Shown here: positions 1-9,468 of the stretch, piece by piece | Layout of the letters: every line of letters begins with the position of its first letter | Numbering within the stretch: the first letter of the stretch is position 1 | Origin: Pseudomonadota bacterium | Lineage (GTDB): Bacteria; Pseudomonadota; Alphaproteobacteria; Sphingomonadales; Sphingomonadaceae | Length of the DNA stretch: 61,543 bases | Direction: 5' to 3' | Assembly: GCA_029779535.1 (NCBI GenBank) | Contig: JAKPAG010000101.1 | Location: forward strand, 1-61,543 | The notes under the pieces: generated by a model | Told to the model about the DNA's origin: nothing | The model's input: the letters and a program-made list of their open reading frames with translations, nothing else | Database searches by the model: none | Position numbers and translations under genes: made by a program

Positions 1-1731
1 GAAGCCCGGGTCGGTCCAGACCGTGGTCAGCGCCGGGGCGCCGATGGTGTTCTGGTAGGTCGCCGTTGCGGTATCCACCGTGTCGCCGACCGGAGCCAGC
101 TTGCCGCCCGCGATCTTGCGGGTTTCGGGGCTGGACCAGACCACGTCGAACACCTGTTCGTGGCTGATGCCGGCCTTGTCGACCCAGCCCTTGACCACCT
201 GCACGCGGTCAAGGTTCGCGCCGATCGGATCCTTCAACGCCGAAATCAGGAAGCTGGGCTTGGCGCCGGCCTTGGCAGTCAGCTGGCCGCCCATCGGCAC
301 GCCGCGGGTGTAACCGGCCTTGACCCAGTCACCCTTGAAATCGGCCGCGGTGAAATCCCACCCGGCGAAGAAGCGCACCACCATGCGCGGGCCGGTGGTG
401 GCATAGACCTCGCGCCGTTTCAGCGCGTCCCAGATCGAGCTGCGGGTGTTGGCCCTGGCCCAGACCGCCGCATAGCCGCTGGACAGCGACTGCCAGTTCA
501 TCTTGCCCGTGTTGCGGCCCGGAATGAACCCATCGGTCGCGCGGTGCGGGTTGGGCTCGACCCCGGGGTGCTTGCCGAAGAAGTTGTTTTCTTCGACCGC
601 CGTCAGCCCGGTGTGCGCGTCGGTCGATCCGATCATGCCGAATTTGTAGGGATTTTCGCCGGTGCGCTGTTCGATCAGCAGCCCGCGCTTGAGCGCTTCG
701 CGGACATAGTTGCCGGCATACTGTTCAGGCTTGGTCGGCTGATTGCCGATCAGGTTGTTGGTGTCCCACCCGGCCGTGCCATAGCCCGAGAATTCGTCGT
801 TCGGGGACAGGAACGGGTGGGCTTCGCTGTCACCCTTCATCTGGGTGACTTCGACCACCGGCTCATGCGCGGCGCGGCGCTTGGCATAGGCGGCGGTCAT
901 CGGGCCGCCGTTGGGTTCGGTCAGCATGAACATCAGCCCGTTTGACAGGTTGCTGTTATGCGGGATCGACAGGACCTTGCCGCCGGTCTTCTGCTCGTAG
1001 GCGTCCATATAGTCGTAAAGCTTGTCCGCCCACAGCTCCTTCTGCGGATCGAGCGGTTCGACCTGCCTCACCTTGTCCGGGCCGTCGCGGAAAATGACGT
1101 TGCGGTGCAGGTTGTTGCCGCCCTGCATCAGCGTGTATTCAAAGCCGAAGAAGGCGGTGAACTTGCCCGGGTGGTTATAGCGTTCGACCGTGGTGATGTG
1201 TTCCTGCCAGATCTTCGCGGTGCGTTCAGCGCCCTTGACCGGGTCGTTCATCGCCGCCGGCAGCTTGTTCGCGCCGCGCGCCTGGAGGATTTCCGCCATG
1301 GCCTTGAGCGATTCGGCCGGGCCCTGGTGCATCATGTCGTACCAGCGCAGCATCATCGGGTCCTTGATCATCATCCGCGGCGCGTCATACAGCGCCTTGG
1401 TCGAACCCAGCCCTTCGGCGTGGTCGGCGATCACCAGGAAGTCGAGCGGGCGCTCCAGCTTGGCCTGCAACCCGGTCGAGCTGGTGACTTCCTGACCCAT
1501 GGCAAAGCGCAGCGCTTCTTCCGGCCCGAGCCGCGCGCCAAACCCGAAGGCGTCAACCGAGTTGGCGGTGTGGAGGTGGGTGTCGCCCCAATAGACCCGC
1601 TCGGGATAGGCGGTCTCCGGCACGTCCGCCTCGGTCGTCTTGCCGAACAGCGTCCGCTTCGCCTGGTCGCAGCCCGCCGTCAGCATGGTTCCGGCCAGCA
1701 GCACGGCCGCCAGCATCACTTTCCCCCGCAT
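1..1731 (-). CDS. DUF3604 domain lipoprotein, 3' end outside window
   Basis: The frame is open from an ATG at 1731 to the window edge, giving 577 residues without the C-terminus. The N-terminus is a lipoprotein signal peptide ending in the lipobox LTAGC, so Cys21 is the likely lipidated residue. Right after it comes WGDTHLHTANSVD (residues about 48-60), then HAEGLG, IPHNSN and GSTDAHTGL. These His/Asp motifs resemble PHP-type metal-dependent hydrolases and match the DUF3604 family, which is common and uncharacterised in Sphingomonadales. A GGAG ribosome site lies just upstream of the ATG. It diverges from sthA across about 160 bases. The substrate is unknown; a periplasmic metal-dependent hydrolase is the best inference. 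Confidence 0.85.
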   Translation of the reverse strand, partial: MRGKVMLAAVLLAGTMLTAGCDQAKRTLFGKTTEADVPETAYPERVYWGDTHLHTANSVDAFGFGARLGPEEALRFAMGQEVTSSTGLQAKLERPLDFLVIADHAEGLGSTKALYDAPRMMIKDPMMLRWYDMMHQGPAESLKAMAEILQARGANKLPAAMNDPVKGAERTAKIWQEHITTVERYNHPGKFTAFFGFEYTLMQGGNNLHRNVIFRDGPDKVRQVEPLDPQKELWADKLYDYMDAYEQKTGGKVLSIPHNSNLSNGLMFMLTEPNGGPMTAAYAKRRAAHEPVVEVTQMKGDSEAHPFLSPNDEFSGYGTAGWDTNNLIGNQPTKPEQYAGNYVREALKRGLLIEQRTGENPYKFGMIGSTDAHTGLTAVEENNFFGKHPGVEPNPHRATDGFIPGRNTGKMNWQSLSSGYAAVWARANTRSSIWDALKRREVYATTGPRMVVRFFAGWDFTAADFKGDWVKAGYTRGVPMGGQLTAKAGAKPSFLISALKDPIGANLDRVQVVKGWVDKAGISHEQVFDVVWSSPETRKIAGGKLAPVGDTVDTATATYQNTIGAPALTTVWTDPGF

Positions 1732-1893
1732 CCCGATCTCCTATCCCCCAAATGCGTTTTACTTCGCAATTGACCAACAATGCCACGGCGCGCGCGCCCG
1801 TCAACCGGCTCAATTGTCGCAATTGCTTCGGGCCTGAACTTTTTCCCGCCGGGGTCGTTCTTCGCGCGTGCCAGGCAAAGGAAGGGAACCCGG

Positions 1894-3336
1894 ATGGCCA
1901 AGTTCGATTTCGTGGTGCTGGGCAGCGGTCCGGCCGGTCGCCGCGCGGCCGTGCAGGCGGCCAAGCTGGGCAAGAGCGTGCTGGTGATCGACAACCGCGA
2001 ACGGGTGGGCGGGGTGTCGGTCCATACCGGCACCATCCCCAGCAAGACCCTGCGCGAAACCGCGTTGAACCTGTCGGGCTGGCGCGAGCGTGGGTTTTAT
2101 GGCCGCTCCTACCGGGTCAAGCGCCACATCGAGGCCAGCGACCTGACCGAACGCCTGGGCAAGACCCTGGGCCACGAGATCGAAGTGCTGGAACACCAGT
2201 TCGCCCGCAACGGGGTGCGCACCATGATCGGCGCCGCCCGCTTTGTCGGCCCGCACATGCTGGCGGTGCGCAGCAGCGACGGCGGCGGCATGAGCGAACA
2301 GCAGGTCGAGGCCGATCGGGTGCTGATCGCCGTAGGGACCGAACCCTACCGACCCGAAGGCATCCCGTTCGATGGCCGGCGCGTGCTCGACAGCGACCAG
2401 TTCATCCTGGCGCCGCGCGTGCCGCGCAGCCTGACCGTGGTTGGCGGCGGGGTGATCGGGCTGGAATATGCCACGATCTTTGCCGCGCTCGACGTGCCGG
2501 TGACCCTGGTCGAGCCGCGCCCGCGCCTGCTGGAATTCATGGACCAGGAAATGGTCGATCACTTCGTCTACCAGCTGCGCGACCACGGCATGACCCTGCG
2601 CCTGTCGAGCGAGGTCGACCGGATCGAGTTCGGGGACGATGATTGCCCGGTCTGCGTGCTGTCCGACGGGCGCGAGCTGCGCAGCGAGATGGTGCTCTAC
2701 ACCGCCGGACGGCGCGGCGCGACCGCCAGCCTCAACCTGGGCGTCACCGGCATCGAAACCGACGAACGCGGCCGGATCCGGGTCGATCCCGGCACTTTCC
2801 AGACCAGCGCGGCGCACATCTATGCCGCCGGCGACGTGATCGGCTGGCCGAGCCTCGCCTCAACCTCGATGGAGCAGGGTCGGGCGGCGGCGTGCCACGC
2901 CTTCGAACAGCCGCTGCCGAAAAGCGGTTCGAACTTTCCGATCGGGATCTATGCCGTGCCCGAGCTGTCGAGCGTGGGCCTGACCGAGGAGGAGGCGCGG
3001 CGGCGCGGGATCGCGGTGGAATGCGGCATTGCCCGGTTCCGCGAAACCTCGCGCGGGCACATCATGGGGGTCGAATCCGGGATCGTGAAGCTGGTGTTCG
3101 AGCTGGCCACCCGACGCCTGCTGGGTGTCCACATCATCGGCGAAGGCGCGACCGAGCTGGTCCACATCGGCCAGGCGGTGATCGAGCTGGGCGGCACGAT
3201 CGACTATTTCATCGACAACAGCTTCAATTACCCGACCCTGGCCGAAGGCTACAAGGTCGCCGCGCTGGATGCGTGGAACCGCCTGCGCCACCGGGAAGGC
3301 ACGGTGCTGGCCTTCCGGGGGCGCGCGGCCGGCTAG
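1894..3336 (+). CDS. sthA: Soluble pyridine nucleotide transhydrogenase SthA
   Basis: A 480-residue flavoprotein of the dihydrolipoamide-dehydrogenase fold. It shows an N-terminal FAD-binding GSGPAG (residues 10-15), a second dinucleotide motif GGGVIG near 188, and the AGDVIGWPSLAS segment that closes the FAD site. The redox-active CxxxxC of lipoamide dehydrogenases is replaced by VSVHTGTIPSKTLRE, as in soluble transhydrogenases, which move hydride between NADPH and NAD+ without a disulfide. The frame extends upstream, but the ATG at 1894 follows a purine-rich GGAAGG and begins the conserved FDFVVLGSGPAG. The stop TAG shares a CTAG palindrome with the stop of the convergent oxidoreductase. 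SthA is favoured over mercury or glutathione reductase because both active-site Cys are missing. Confidence 0.88.
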   Translation: MAKFDFVVLGSGPAGRRAAVQAAKLGKSVLVIDNRERVGGVSVHTGTIPSKTLRETALNLSGWRERGFYGRSYRVKRHIEASDLTERLGKTLGHEIEVLEHQFARNGVRTMIGAARFVGPHMLAVRSSDGGGMSEQQVEADRVLIAVGTEPYRPEGIPFDGRRVLDSDQFILAPRVPRSLTVVGGGVIGLEYATIFAALDVPVTLVEPRPRLLEFMDQEMVDHFVYQLRDHGMTLRLSSEVDRIEFGDDDCPVCVLSDGRELRSEMVLYTAGRRGATASLNLGVTGIETDERGRIRVDPGTFQTSAAHIYAAGDVIGWPSLASTSMEQGRAAACHAFEQPLPKSGSNFPIGIYAVPELSSVGLTEEEARRRGIAVECGIARFRETSRGHIMGVESGIVKLVFELATRRLLGVHIIGEGATELVHIGQAVIELGGTIDYFIDNSFNYPTLAEGYKVAALDAWNRLRHREGTVLAFRGRAAG

Positions 3337-4202
3337 ACCCTGGCGATCACGTCGTCGGCAAACCGCTTCATCAGGTCGATCTTGTCCTGCAGCGGCTGGC
3401 TGTCTTCCTCGACCGCATAGAGGTTGCGGAAGGCCACCGGCATATCGGTGACTCCCAGGTCCTCCATCCGCTTGACTGTATCAGGCGTGATTTCGCCCAT
3501 TTCGGTGGCGAACAGGCGGAACGGCTTGCCGCTGGTGCCCAGTTCGTCGCGGTAGCGGTTGATCTCGGCCACCATCGGGGCAAGCACTTCGTGGCCGCCG
3601 CCAGCGAACATGAAGCCATCGTGCTTCGCGGCGCGCTTGAACGCGGCGTCGGAATGGCCGCCGATCAGGATCGGCAGTGGCTTGCCCGGCACCGGGTTCA
3701 GCTTGACCGGGGGGATGTCATAGAATTCGCCGTGGAATTCGAAATAGCCGCCCGCGCACAGGCCTTTCACGATGGCGATGCATTCATCGAAGCGCTTGCC
3801 GCGCTTGGCATAGTCCACGCCCATCGCCGCATAGTCTTCCGGCCAGACCGACAGGCCGACCCCGAAGTTGAATCGGTCCCCGGTGATCGCCGCGACCGAC
3901 GCGGCCAGCTTGGCCGAATAGAGCGGCGGGCGAACCGGCAGCTTGACCACGTTGGTGGTCATTTCCAGCGTCCTGGTGCTGGCGCCGATCGCGGTCGCCA
4001 GGATGAAGCTTTCGACGAAGGGCTTGTTTTCGAGGAACGTGCGCCCGCCATCGTCGGTGTAGGAATAGCTGGTGTCCGACGCCTTGGGATAGATCAGGCT
4101 GTCGGGAATGGTGAACCCGGCATAGCCGTTGGCTTCGGCCGCTTGGGCCAGGGGGACGTAATTGGTGATCGCCGTCATCGATTCGGCATAATGGAAGCGC
4201 AT
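3333..4202 (-). CDS. LLM-class flavin/F420-dependent oxidoreductase
   Basis: The 289-residue product starts MRFHYAESM at 4202, and the frame extends upstream without similarity. The sequence is typical of bacterial luciferase-like monooxygenases: a TIM-barrel start (AEANGYAGFTIPDS), then ATAIGASTRTLEMTTNVVKLPVRPP, the conserved DRFNFGVGLS, and LPILIGGHSDAAFKRAAKHDGF near the middle. Family members use reduced flavin or F420 to oxidise varied substrates, and nothing here fixes the substrate. The gene stands alone, convergent with sthA, sharing the four bases CTAG as reciprocal stop codons. No partner reductase is adjacent. Confidence 0.8.
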   Translation of the reverse strand: MRFHYAESMTAITNYVPLAQAAEANGYAGFTIPDSLIYPKASDTSYSYTDDGGRTFLENKPFVESFILATAIGASTRTLEMTTNVVKLPVRPPLYSAKLAASVAAITGDRFNFGVGLSVWPEDYAAMGVDYAKRGKRFDECIAIVKGLCAGGYFEFHGEFYDIPPVKLNPVPGKPLPILIGGHSDAAFKRAAKHDGFMFAGGGHEVLAPMVAEINRYRDELGTSGKPFRLFATEMGEITPDTVKRMEDLGVTDMPVAFRNLYAVEEDSQPLQDKIDLMKRFADDVIARV

Positions 4203-4342
4203 GGGGCATCTTCTCCGCAAGATCCGTTGCCCAAGGGGTAGCAGCGGCCCGCGCCGAGGCAAGGGAGCGCAGGCGCTCATGGCCGAAGCTGTTCCTTGCC
4301 GACAGCAGGTGACTTGGCCGCCGCATCGGCTAGGATCGCGCC

Positions 4343-5842
4343 ATGGCTGATCCGCAATCCGATCCCGATCGCGGCGTTTCCCCCTCGGTCTGGCGCTTTG
4401 TCCGCGCCAGCCGCGCCCATGTGGTGATCGATGCGGCGGACTATTTCGCCGTGATGCAGGTGGCAATGCGCCGTGCGCGCCAGCGGATCATGGTGATCGG
4501 CTGGGATTTCGACACCCGCATCCATCTGGGGCCCAGGCGGCGCTGGTGGTTTCGGCCGAGCAAGCTGGACATGCCGGCGCGGCTGGGGGCCTTCATCGTC
4601 TGGCTGTGCAAGCGCACGCCCGATCTGGAAGTGCTGCTGCTGAAATGGAATATCGGCGCGCTGAAGTTCATTTTCCGCGGCTCGATGGCGCTCGACCTGC
4701 TGCGCTGGGTGTTTCACCGCCAGATCACGATGAAGTTCGATTCGGCCCATCCGCTGGGTTGTAGCCACCACCAGAAGATCGTGGTGATCGACGACAAGTT
4801 CGCGGTGTGCGGCGGTATCGACATGACCTCGGACCGCTGGGATACGCCCGAGCACCGCGAGAAGGATCCGCGCCGCCGCCTGCCCTATGCCAAGCGGATC
4901 CACGAACCCTGGCACGACCTGACCATGCTGGTCGAAGGGGAAGCCGCCGCCGCGCTGGGTGAACTCGGCCGCCAGCGCTGGGCCATGTCGGGGGCAGGAA
5001 CGCTCGAGCCATGCTGGCCGCAGTCCGCCTCGCCCTGGCCGGCGGAGCTGAAGGCCGAGTTCACAGATGTCGAAGTGGGCATCGCCCGCACCCGCGCCGC
5101 GTGGAACGACTATACCGAGCAGCGCGAGGTCGAGGAGCTGTTCGTCGAACATATCGGCCGCGCCCGGCGCTTCATCTATGCCGAAAGCCAGTATTTCGCC
5201 GCCCGCGCCGTGGCCGAGGCGATTGCCCGCAAGGTGGCCGAGCCGGACCCGCCCGAAATCGTCCTGATCAACCCGCTGACCGCGTCCGGCTGGCTGGAAC
5301 AGAAGGCGATGGACGGCGCGCGGGTGCGCTTGTCCCGGGCAATTGCCGAGCGCGACCACCGGCAGCGCTTTCGTATTTTCGTGCCGCGCAACGCTGCCGG
5401 CACGGCGATCTACGTCCATGCCAAGATGATGATCGTCGATGACGAGGTGGTGCGGATCGGCTCGGCCAACATGAACAACCGCTCGCTTGGCCTGGATAGC
5501 GAGGCCGACCTGTTCATCGATGCCGCGCGCCCCGGCAACGGCCACGCCCGGGCGGCGATTACCCGTCTGCGCCACCGCCTGCTGGCCGAGCATCTCGGCA
5601 TGCGGATGGAGGAGGTGAAGCAGGCACTGGACGCGGACTCTTCGATGGTCGCGCTGATCCAGAATGCGCCAAAAACAGGCAAGCGGCTCGACGCTTTGGA
5701 CTTGCCACCGCTAAGCGAAGCGGAGAAAGCGGTGGCGGACAACGCGCTGCTCGATCCCGAGCGGCCGGAAGAACTGTTCGAACCGCTCAGCAGGCGGCGC
5801 GGGCTGTTTCGCCGGGGCGGCTGGCTACGCCGCCCGCGCTGA
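4343..5842 (+). CDS. Phospholipase D-like (HKD) family protein
   Basis: A 499-residue protein with two HKD phosphodiesterase motifs: one around residues 138-160 (HHQKIVVIDD, then GGIDMTSDRWD) and one around 355-375 (HAKMMIVDDEVVRIGSANMNNRS). Both carry the His, Lys and Asp of the active site, so the pair should form a working PLD catalytic centre. The family includes phospholipase D, cardiolipin synthase and other phosphatidyl transferases. No transmembrane segments are obvious, which argues against a classical membrane-anchored cardiolipin synthase. The gene heads a short co-directional run with folE (15 bases downstream) and a small exported protein. Confidence 0.85.
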   Translation: MADPQSDPDRGVSPSVWRFVRASRAHVVIDAADYFAVMQVAMRRARQRIMVIGWDFDTRIHLGPRRRWWFRPSKLDMPARLGAFIVWLCKRTPDLEVLLLKWNIGALKFIFRGSMALDLLRWVFHRQITMKFDSAHPLGCSHHQKIVVIDDKFAVCGGIDMTSDRWDTPEHREKDPRRRLPYAKRIHEPWHDLTMLVEGEAAAALGELGRQRWAMSGAGTLEPCWPQSASPWPAELKAEFTDVEVGIARTRAAWNDYTEQREVEELFVEHIGRARRFIYAESQYFAARAVAEAIARKVAEPDPPEIVLINPLTASGWLEQKAMDGARVRLSRAIAERDHRQRFRIFVPRNAAGTAIYVHAKMMIVDDEVVRIGSANMNNRSLGLDSEADLFIDAARPGNGHARAAITRLRHRLLAEHLGMRMEEVKQALDADSSMVALIQNAPKTGKRLDALDLPPLSEAEKAVADNALLDPERPEELFEPLSRRRGLFRRGGWLRRPR

Positions 5843-5857
5843 GGGAGATCTGGGCGA

Positions 5858-6466
5858 ATGAGTTGCGATTCCGATGTGGGTGATGGCGGTCCGATGGCCA
5901 AGCTGCCGGTGCCTGACGACGTGCAGGAGGCGATCCGCACCCTGATCCGCTGGTCGGGCGATGATCCGCAGCGCGAAGGGTTGATCGACACCCCGGCGCG
6001 GGTGGCGCGCGCCTGGCGCGAATACTGCCAGGGTTACGGCGATGATCCCGCAATCCACCTGTCGCGCCAGTTCGAGGAAGTGGGCGGCTATGACGAGCTG
6101 GTCCTGCTCAAGGACATTCCGTTCCAGTCGCACTGCGAACACCACATGGCCCCGATCACCGGCAAGGCGGCGATCGCCTACATGCCGCGCGACCGGGTGG
6201 TCGGCATTTCCAAGCTGGCGCGCGTGCTCCACGGCTTTGCCCAGCGCCTGCAGATCCAGGAACGGCTGACCGCCGAAGTGGCACAGTGCATCTGGGACAA
6301 CCTCAATCCGCACGGCGTTGCCGTGGTGATCGAGGCGCAGCACGGCTGCATGACCGGGCGCGGGGTCAAGACCCCCGGCGTCGGCATGGTCACCAGCCGC
6401 CTGCTCGGCTGCTTCCTCGATGACCATCGCAGCCGCAAGGAAGTGCTCAGCCTGATGGGCTACTGA
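5858..6466 (+). CDS. folE: GTP cyclohydrolase I
   Basis: The 202-residue product is normal length for FolE. It catalyses the first step of tetrahydrofolate/pterin synthesis, GTP to 7,8-dihydroneopterin triphosphate. Signatures are the zinc-site segment HCEHHMAPITGKAAIAYMPRD near residues 92-110, GISKLARV, and CMTGRGVKTPG with the second zinc Cys. The start at 5858 follows GGGAGATCTGGGCGA; an internal ATG at MAKLPVPDD (5894) is an alternative, because the first 12 residues are not conserved in the family. It sits 15 bases after the PLD gene and 2 bases before the next gene, so co-transcription is likely. Confidence 0.93.
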   Translation: MSCDSDVGDGGPMAKLPVPDDVQEAIRTLIRWSGDDPQREGLIDTPARVARAWREYCQGYGDDPAIHLSRQFEEVGGYDELVLLKDIPFQSHCEHHMAPITGKAAIAYMPRDRVVGISKLARVLHGFAQRLQIQERLTAEVAQCIWDNLNPHGVAVVIEAQHGCMTGRGVKTPGVGMVTSRLLGCFLDDHRSRKEVLSLMGY

Positions 6467-6468
6467 CG

Positions 6469-6927
6469 ATGCGCAAGGCACTCGTCGCGGCCGGTCTGGT
6501 CATTGCGCTGGCGGGCGGGGCAACGCTCTATGCCGCCAGCGCATCGCCCATGGTGGGGCTGGCGGGCCACTATGCCCGCACCTGGCAAAGCGGCGATGTG
6601 GGCGGCGGCAGGTTCGCCGTGACCGACGAGATCACGATCGAGCCGATCGATGCGAACCGCGCCAAGGTCACTTTCGCGCTCAACTTCTTCAACGGCCACA
6701 CCTGCGATCTCGAGGGCGAGGCGGTGCTGAAGGGCAACAGGCTGGTCTATACCGATCCCGACGGTTGGGACGGCAAGGTGTGCCGGCTGGAAATCTGGCG
6801 GCAGGGCAAGGACCTGCGCTGGACCGACCGCGACAACGGTTGCCATTCCTATTGCGGGGCGCGCGGCACCTTCACCGATATGAAGATGGCGCTGAAATAC
6901 CGCCAGCCGCTGCCCGCGCGGCCTTAG
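6469..6927 (+). CDS. Small exported hypothetical protein
   Basis: I do not recognise this 152-residue protein. It begins with a clear signal sequence or anchor (MRKALVAAGLVIALAGGATLYAASA). The remaining 125 residues look like a compact beta-rich domain with four Cys (in HTCDLEGE, GKVCRLEIW and NGCHSYCGARGTF) that could make two disulfides in the periplasm. It starts two bases after the folE stop and is probably translated from the same mRNA, but nothing in the sequence ties it to pterin chemistry. Confidence 0.75.
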   Translation: MRKALVAAGLVIALAGGATLYAASASPMVGLAGHYARTWQSGDVGGGRFAVTDEITIEPIDANRAKVTFALNFFNGHTCDLEGEAVLKGNRLVYTDPDGWDGKVCRLEIWRQGKDLRWTDRDNGCHSYCGARGTFTDMKMALKYRQPLPARP

Positions 6928-6969
6928 GGTCCTGACCCTGGCCGCGCGTTCGAGCTGGACCCGGCGCGC

Positions 6970-8526
6970 TTAGCGCCGGGTGGCCATGTCGTACCAGGCG
7001 GCCAGGTCGTCCTTCATCGCGCCCAGCGCCGGCTGGCTGAGATAGATCATGTGCCCGCTCTGGTAGTACTTGAAGCTGATGTTGCGGCGCAGCTCCGGCG
7101 TCAGCCCCAGGTGCGCGGCGTCGAATTCGGTGCTGTAGAACGGGGTCGCGGCGTCGTAATAGCCGTTCAGGAACAGCACCTTCATATGCGGGTTGGTGCG
7201 CATCGCATAGGCGAGGTCCACGCCCGTATTGGGCGAGGTCTGCACTCCGCGCTCACCCGGCGCGCGGTGGCGCCAGTCCCAGTCGAAGCCGCTGTCGCGG
7301 GCTGACAGCTTGTAGGGCATGTCGGTCTTGTAGCCCAGCGTGCGCGCCGCATAGTCGTGGAAGCTGGCGATATAGGCGCCGGTGATCGCGGTGTTGGCCG
7401 GATCGTCATCCGGGCTGTCGGCATTGGCATCGGCGACGTTGAGCAGGTAGCGCGTGTCGAGCCGCCCGGTGGCCAGGCCCCGGTCGCGCAGCAGTTCGGT
7501 CTGGAAATGGCCCAGGCTGACCCGCAGCCGGGCGCGCAGGATGAACTCCTCGGACAGGCCGGTGAAGCGTGCCATTTGCGCTGCGATCTGCTTCGCCTCT
7601 TCCGGGCTGATCTCGTCGCCCTTGGCCAGCGCGGCGGCATAGGGGCCGGCCACGAAGGCGCGGACCTGGGCCATGAAGGTGTCGAAGCTGGCCGGGCGGT
7701 CGGGCACGCGGTTGTGGTGCCAGGCGGTCGCCGCGAAGGTCGGCAGCAGGATCATCGTGTTCTGGTCATAGCCGGGCTGGCGCACGCCGTAGTTGAGGAT
7801 GGTGGACAACAGGACGATGCCGTCCAGGCTCATCCCCCGGTCCTCCAGCAGCGCCCCCACCGCGCCAGAGCGCAGCGTGCCATAGCTTTCGCCGAACAGC
7901 ACCTTGGGGCTGGTCCAGCGGTTGTTCTTGGCGACATAGCGCATGATCGCGCGGGCAAAGGCATCGGCATCCTGGTCAACGCCCCAGAAATCCTTGCCGG
8001 TCTTGTCGCCCAGCGGACGCGACCAGCCCGCGCCGATCGCGTCGATGAACACCAGGTCGGTCTTGTCGATCAGGCTGTCGGGGTTGGGGCGCAGGGCATA
8101 CTGGGAAGGCGCCACGTAAACCGGATCGTTGGTCTGGACGCGCACCGGGGCGAAGCTGCCCATGTGCAGCCAGACGGTGGGCGAACCGGGGCCGCCGTTG
8201 TAGAAGAAGCTGACCGGGCGGTTGCCGCCGCCATCCTTGGTGTAGGCAGTGTAGAACAGGCTGGCGGTGGGCTTGCCTTCATCGTCGCGGATCGTCAGCG
8301 TCCCGGCGGTGGCGGTATAGGCGATCTTTTCGCCGCGCACGGTGACGCTGCCCTTGCTGACCGCGCTGGCTTCCTCGACCGGGGGCTTGACCCAGGCCTG
8401 TTCGACTTCGGCGACCATGGCTTCCTTGCGGGGCTGGGCCTTTGGCGCGTCGGGCTTCTTGTCCTGCGCGGCAAGCGGCATGGCGATGGCGGCGGTCAAA
8501 AACAGCAGGCTGGCGGCAAGGCGCAT
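6970..8526 (-). CDS. Exported S10-family serine carboxypeptidase-like protein
   Basis: A 518-residue protein with a signal peptide (MRLAASLLFLTAAIAMPLAAQ). It carries the alpha/beta-hydrolase landmarks of peptidase family S10: the oxyanion segment FFYNGGPGSPTVW near 107-119, nucleophile elbow FGESYGTLR with Ser about 214, an acid residue in LFLNGYYDAATPF, and the catalytic His in YQSGHMIYLS near the C-terminus. This family releases C-terminal amino acids from peptides. The signal peptide places it in the periplasm or outside. It is monocistronic, convergent with the small exported gene upstream. Confidence 0.85.
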   Translation of the reverse strand: MRLAASLLFLTAAIAMPLAAQDKKPDAPKAQPRKEAMVAEVEQAWVKPPVEEASAVSKGSVTVRGEKIAYTATAGTLTIRDDEGKPTASLFYTAYTKDGGGNRPVSFFYNGGPGSPTVWLHMGSFAPVRVQTNDPVYVAPSQYALRPNPDSLIDKTDLVFIDAIGAGWSRPLGDKTGKDFWGVDQDADAFARAIMRYVAKNNRWTSPKVLFGESYGTLRSGAVGALLEDRGMSLDGIVLLSTILNYGVRQPGYDQNTMILLPTFAATAWHHNRVPDRPASFDTFMAQVRAFVAGPYAAALAKGDEISPEEAKQIAAQMARFTGLSEEFILRARLRVSLGHFQTELLRDRGLATGRLDTRYLLNVADANADSPDDDPANTAITGAYIASFHDYAARTLGYKTDMPYKLSARDSGFDWDWRHRAPGERGVQTSPNTGVDLAYAMRTNPHMKVLFLNGYYDAATPFYSTEFDAAHLGLTPELRRNISFKYYQSGHMIYLSQPALGAMKDDLAAWYDMATRR

Positions 8527-8677
8527 GGTTCGAAATTCCCCCTAAATGACGCGGTCAGCGTGATGCCGCGAGTGGCGGTGCATCGCAAGGCGGACATGGG
8601 GGATGATCCGCGAACCGCCGATCCGGCTCGACGCACGGCTTGCCCCATTGCCGTCCCGCCTTCGCCCGGCCTATGCC

Positions 8678-9103
8678 ATGGGCATGACACCGGTAATGAC
8701 GATCGAGCAACTGGCGGACTTCTTCGTCGCGGCCTTTCCCGGCATCGCGACCGAAAGGCACGCGGGGATTGTGGAAATAATGCCGGGCCGGGTCCGGCTG
8801 CGGCTTGAGCCGGACGAGGCCAGCCTGCGCCCCGGCGGAATTGTCTCTGGCCCGACCCAGATGGGCTTGGCCGACCGCGCGGCCTATGCCGCGATCCTCG
8901 CCCATATCGGCCCGGTTGCCATGGCGGTGACCAGCAACCTCAACATGAGCTTCCTGCGCGCGGTGGAATATGCGTCGGTGATGGCCGATGCGGAATTGAT
9001 CAAGCTTGGGCGGCGGCTGGCCACGGTCGACGTGCGGCTGTGGCAGGACGATCCGGGCAGGGTGCTGGCGCAGGCCACTGTGACCTATGCCATTCCGGGC
9101 TGA
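8678..9103 (+). CDS. PaaI-type hotdog-fold thioesterase
   Basis: A 141-residue hotdog-fold protein. The segment LRPGGIVSGPTQMGLADRAAYAAILAHIG matches the central helix region of PaaI/YbgC-like acyl-CoA thioesterases, followed by the NLNMSFLRAV strand and a C-terminal VTYAIPG. The open frame reaches further upstream to 8603, but that extension looks unrelated; MGMTPVMTIEQL begins at 8678 with a second ATG at 8684. It probably hydrolyses acyl-CoA esters. No adjacent pathway gene suggests the substrate. Confidence 0.78.
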   Translation: MGMTPVMTIEQLADFFVAAFPGIATERHAGIVEIMPGRVRLRLEPDEASLRPGGIVSGPTQMGLADRAAYAAILAHIGPVAMAVTSNLNMSFLRAVEYASVMADAELIKLGRRLATVDVRLWQDDPGRVLAQATVTYAIPG

Positions 9104-9106
9104 CAG

Positions 9107-9460
9107 TCAGACCGGCAGGCCCCAGCGCCTCCCGGCCCAGATCAGCAGCAGGTATCCGGCCATCGCCGCCAGGCAGCCGAGCGCGAAGGCGGGGGCAAAG
9201 CCCAGGCCGCGCCGAAGCAGCGCGGCAATCAGCAGGAACGAGGGCAGGGCGGCCGCCACGTAAAGGGCGGTGCCGGTGAGGAAATAGGCGGCGCGTGCCG
9301 GATCATGCGTGTCGCGCCACAGCCACAGCAGCGCGACCAGGCTGGTCAGCGGCAGCGAAGCGACCAGCCCGCCCCAACCGGGGTTGCGGCGGGCCAGTTC
9401 GGAGGCGGCGGCAATCAAGAGGCCCGAAAGCGCCGCCTTGATTGCCAGTTGCCCCCACAT
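9107..9460 (-). CDS. DUF3147-type small integral membrane protein
   Basis: The product has 117 residues from the ATG at 9460. It is almost wholly hydrophobic, with about four transmembrane helices (AIKAALSGLLIAAASEL, GLVASLPLTSLVALLWLW, AAYFLTGTALYVAAALPSFLLIAALL, APAFALGCLAAMAGYLLLIWA). Size and topology fit the DUF3147 family of short inner-membrane proteins of unknown role. The longer frame upstream overlaps the peroxiredoxin gene and is a shadow. It follows the peroxiredoxin stop by about 8 bases on the same strand, so they are likely one transcript. Confidence 0.72.
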   Translation of the reverse strand: MWGQLAIKAALSGLLIAAASELARRNPGWGGLVASLPLTSLVALLWLWRDTHDPARAAYFLTGTALYVAAALPSFLLIAALLRRGLGFAPAFALGCLAAMAGYLLLIWAGRRWGLPV

Positions 9461-9468
9461 CGTCAGGC

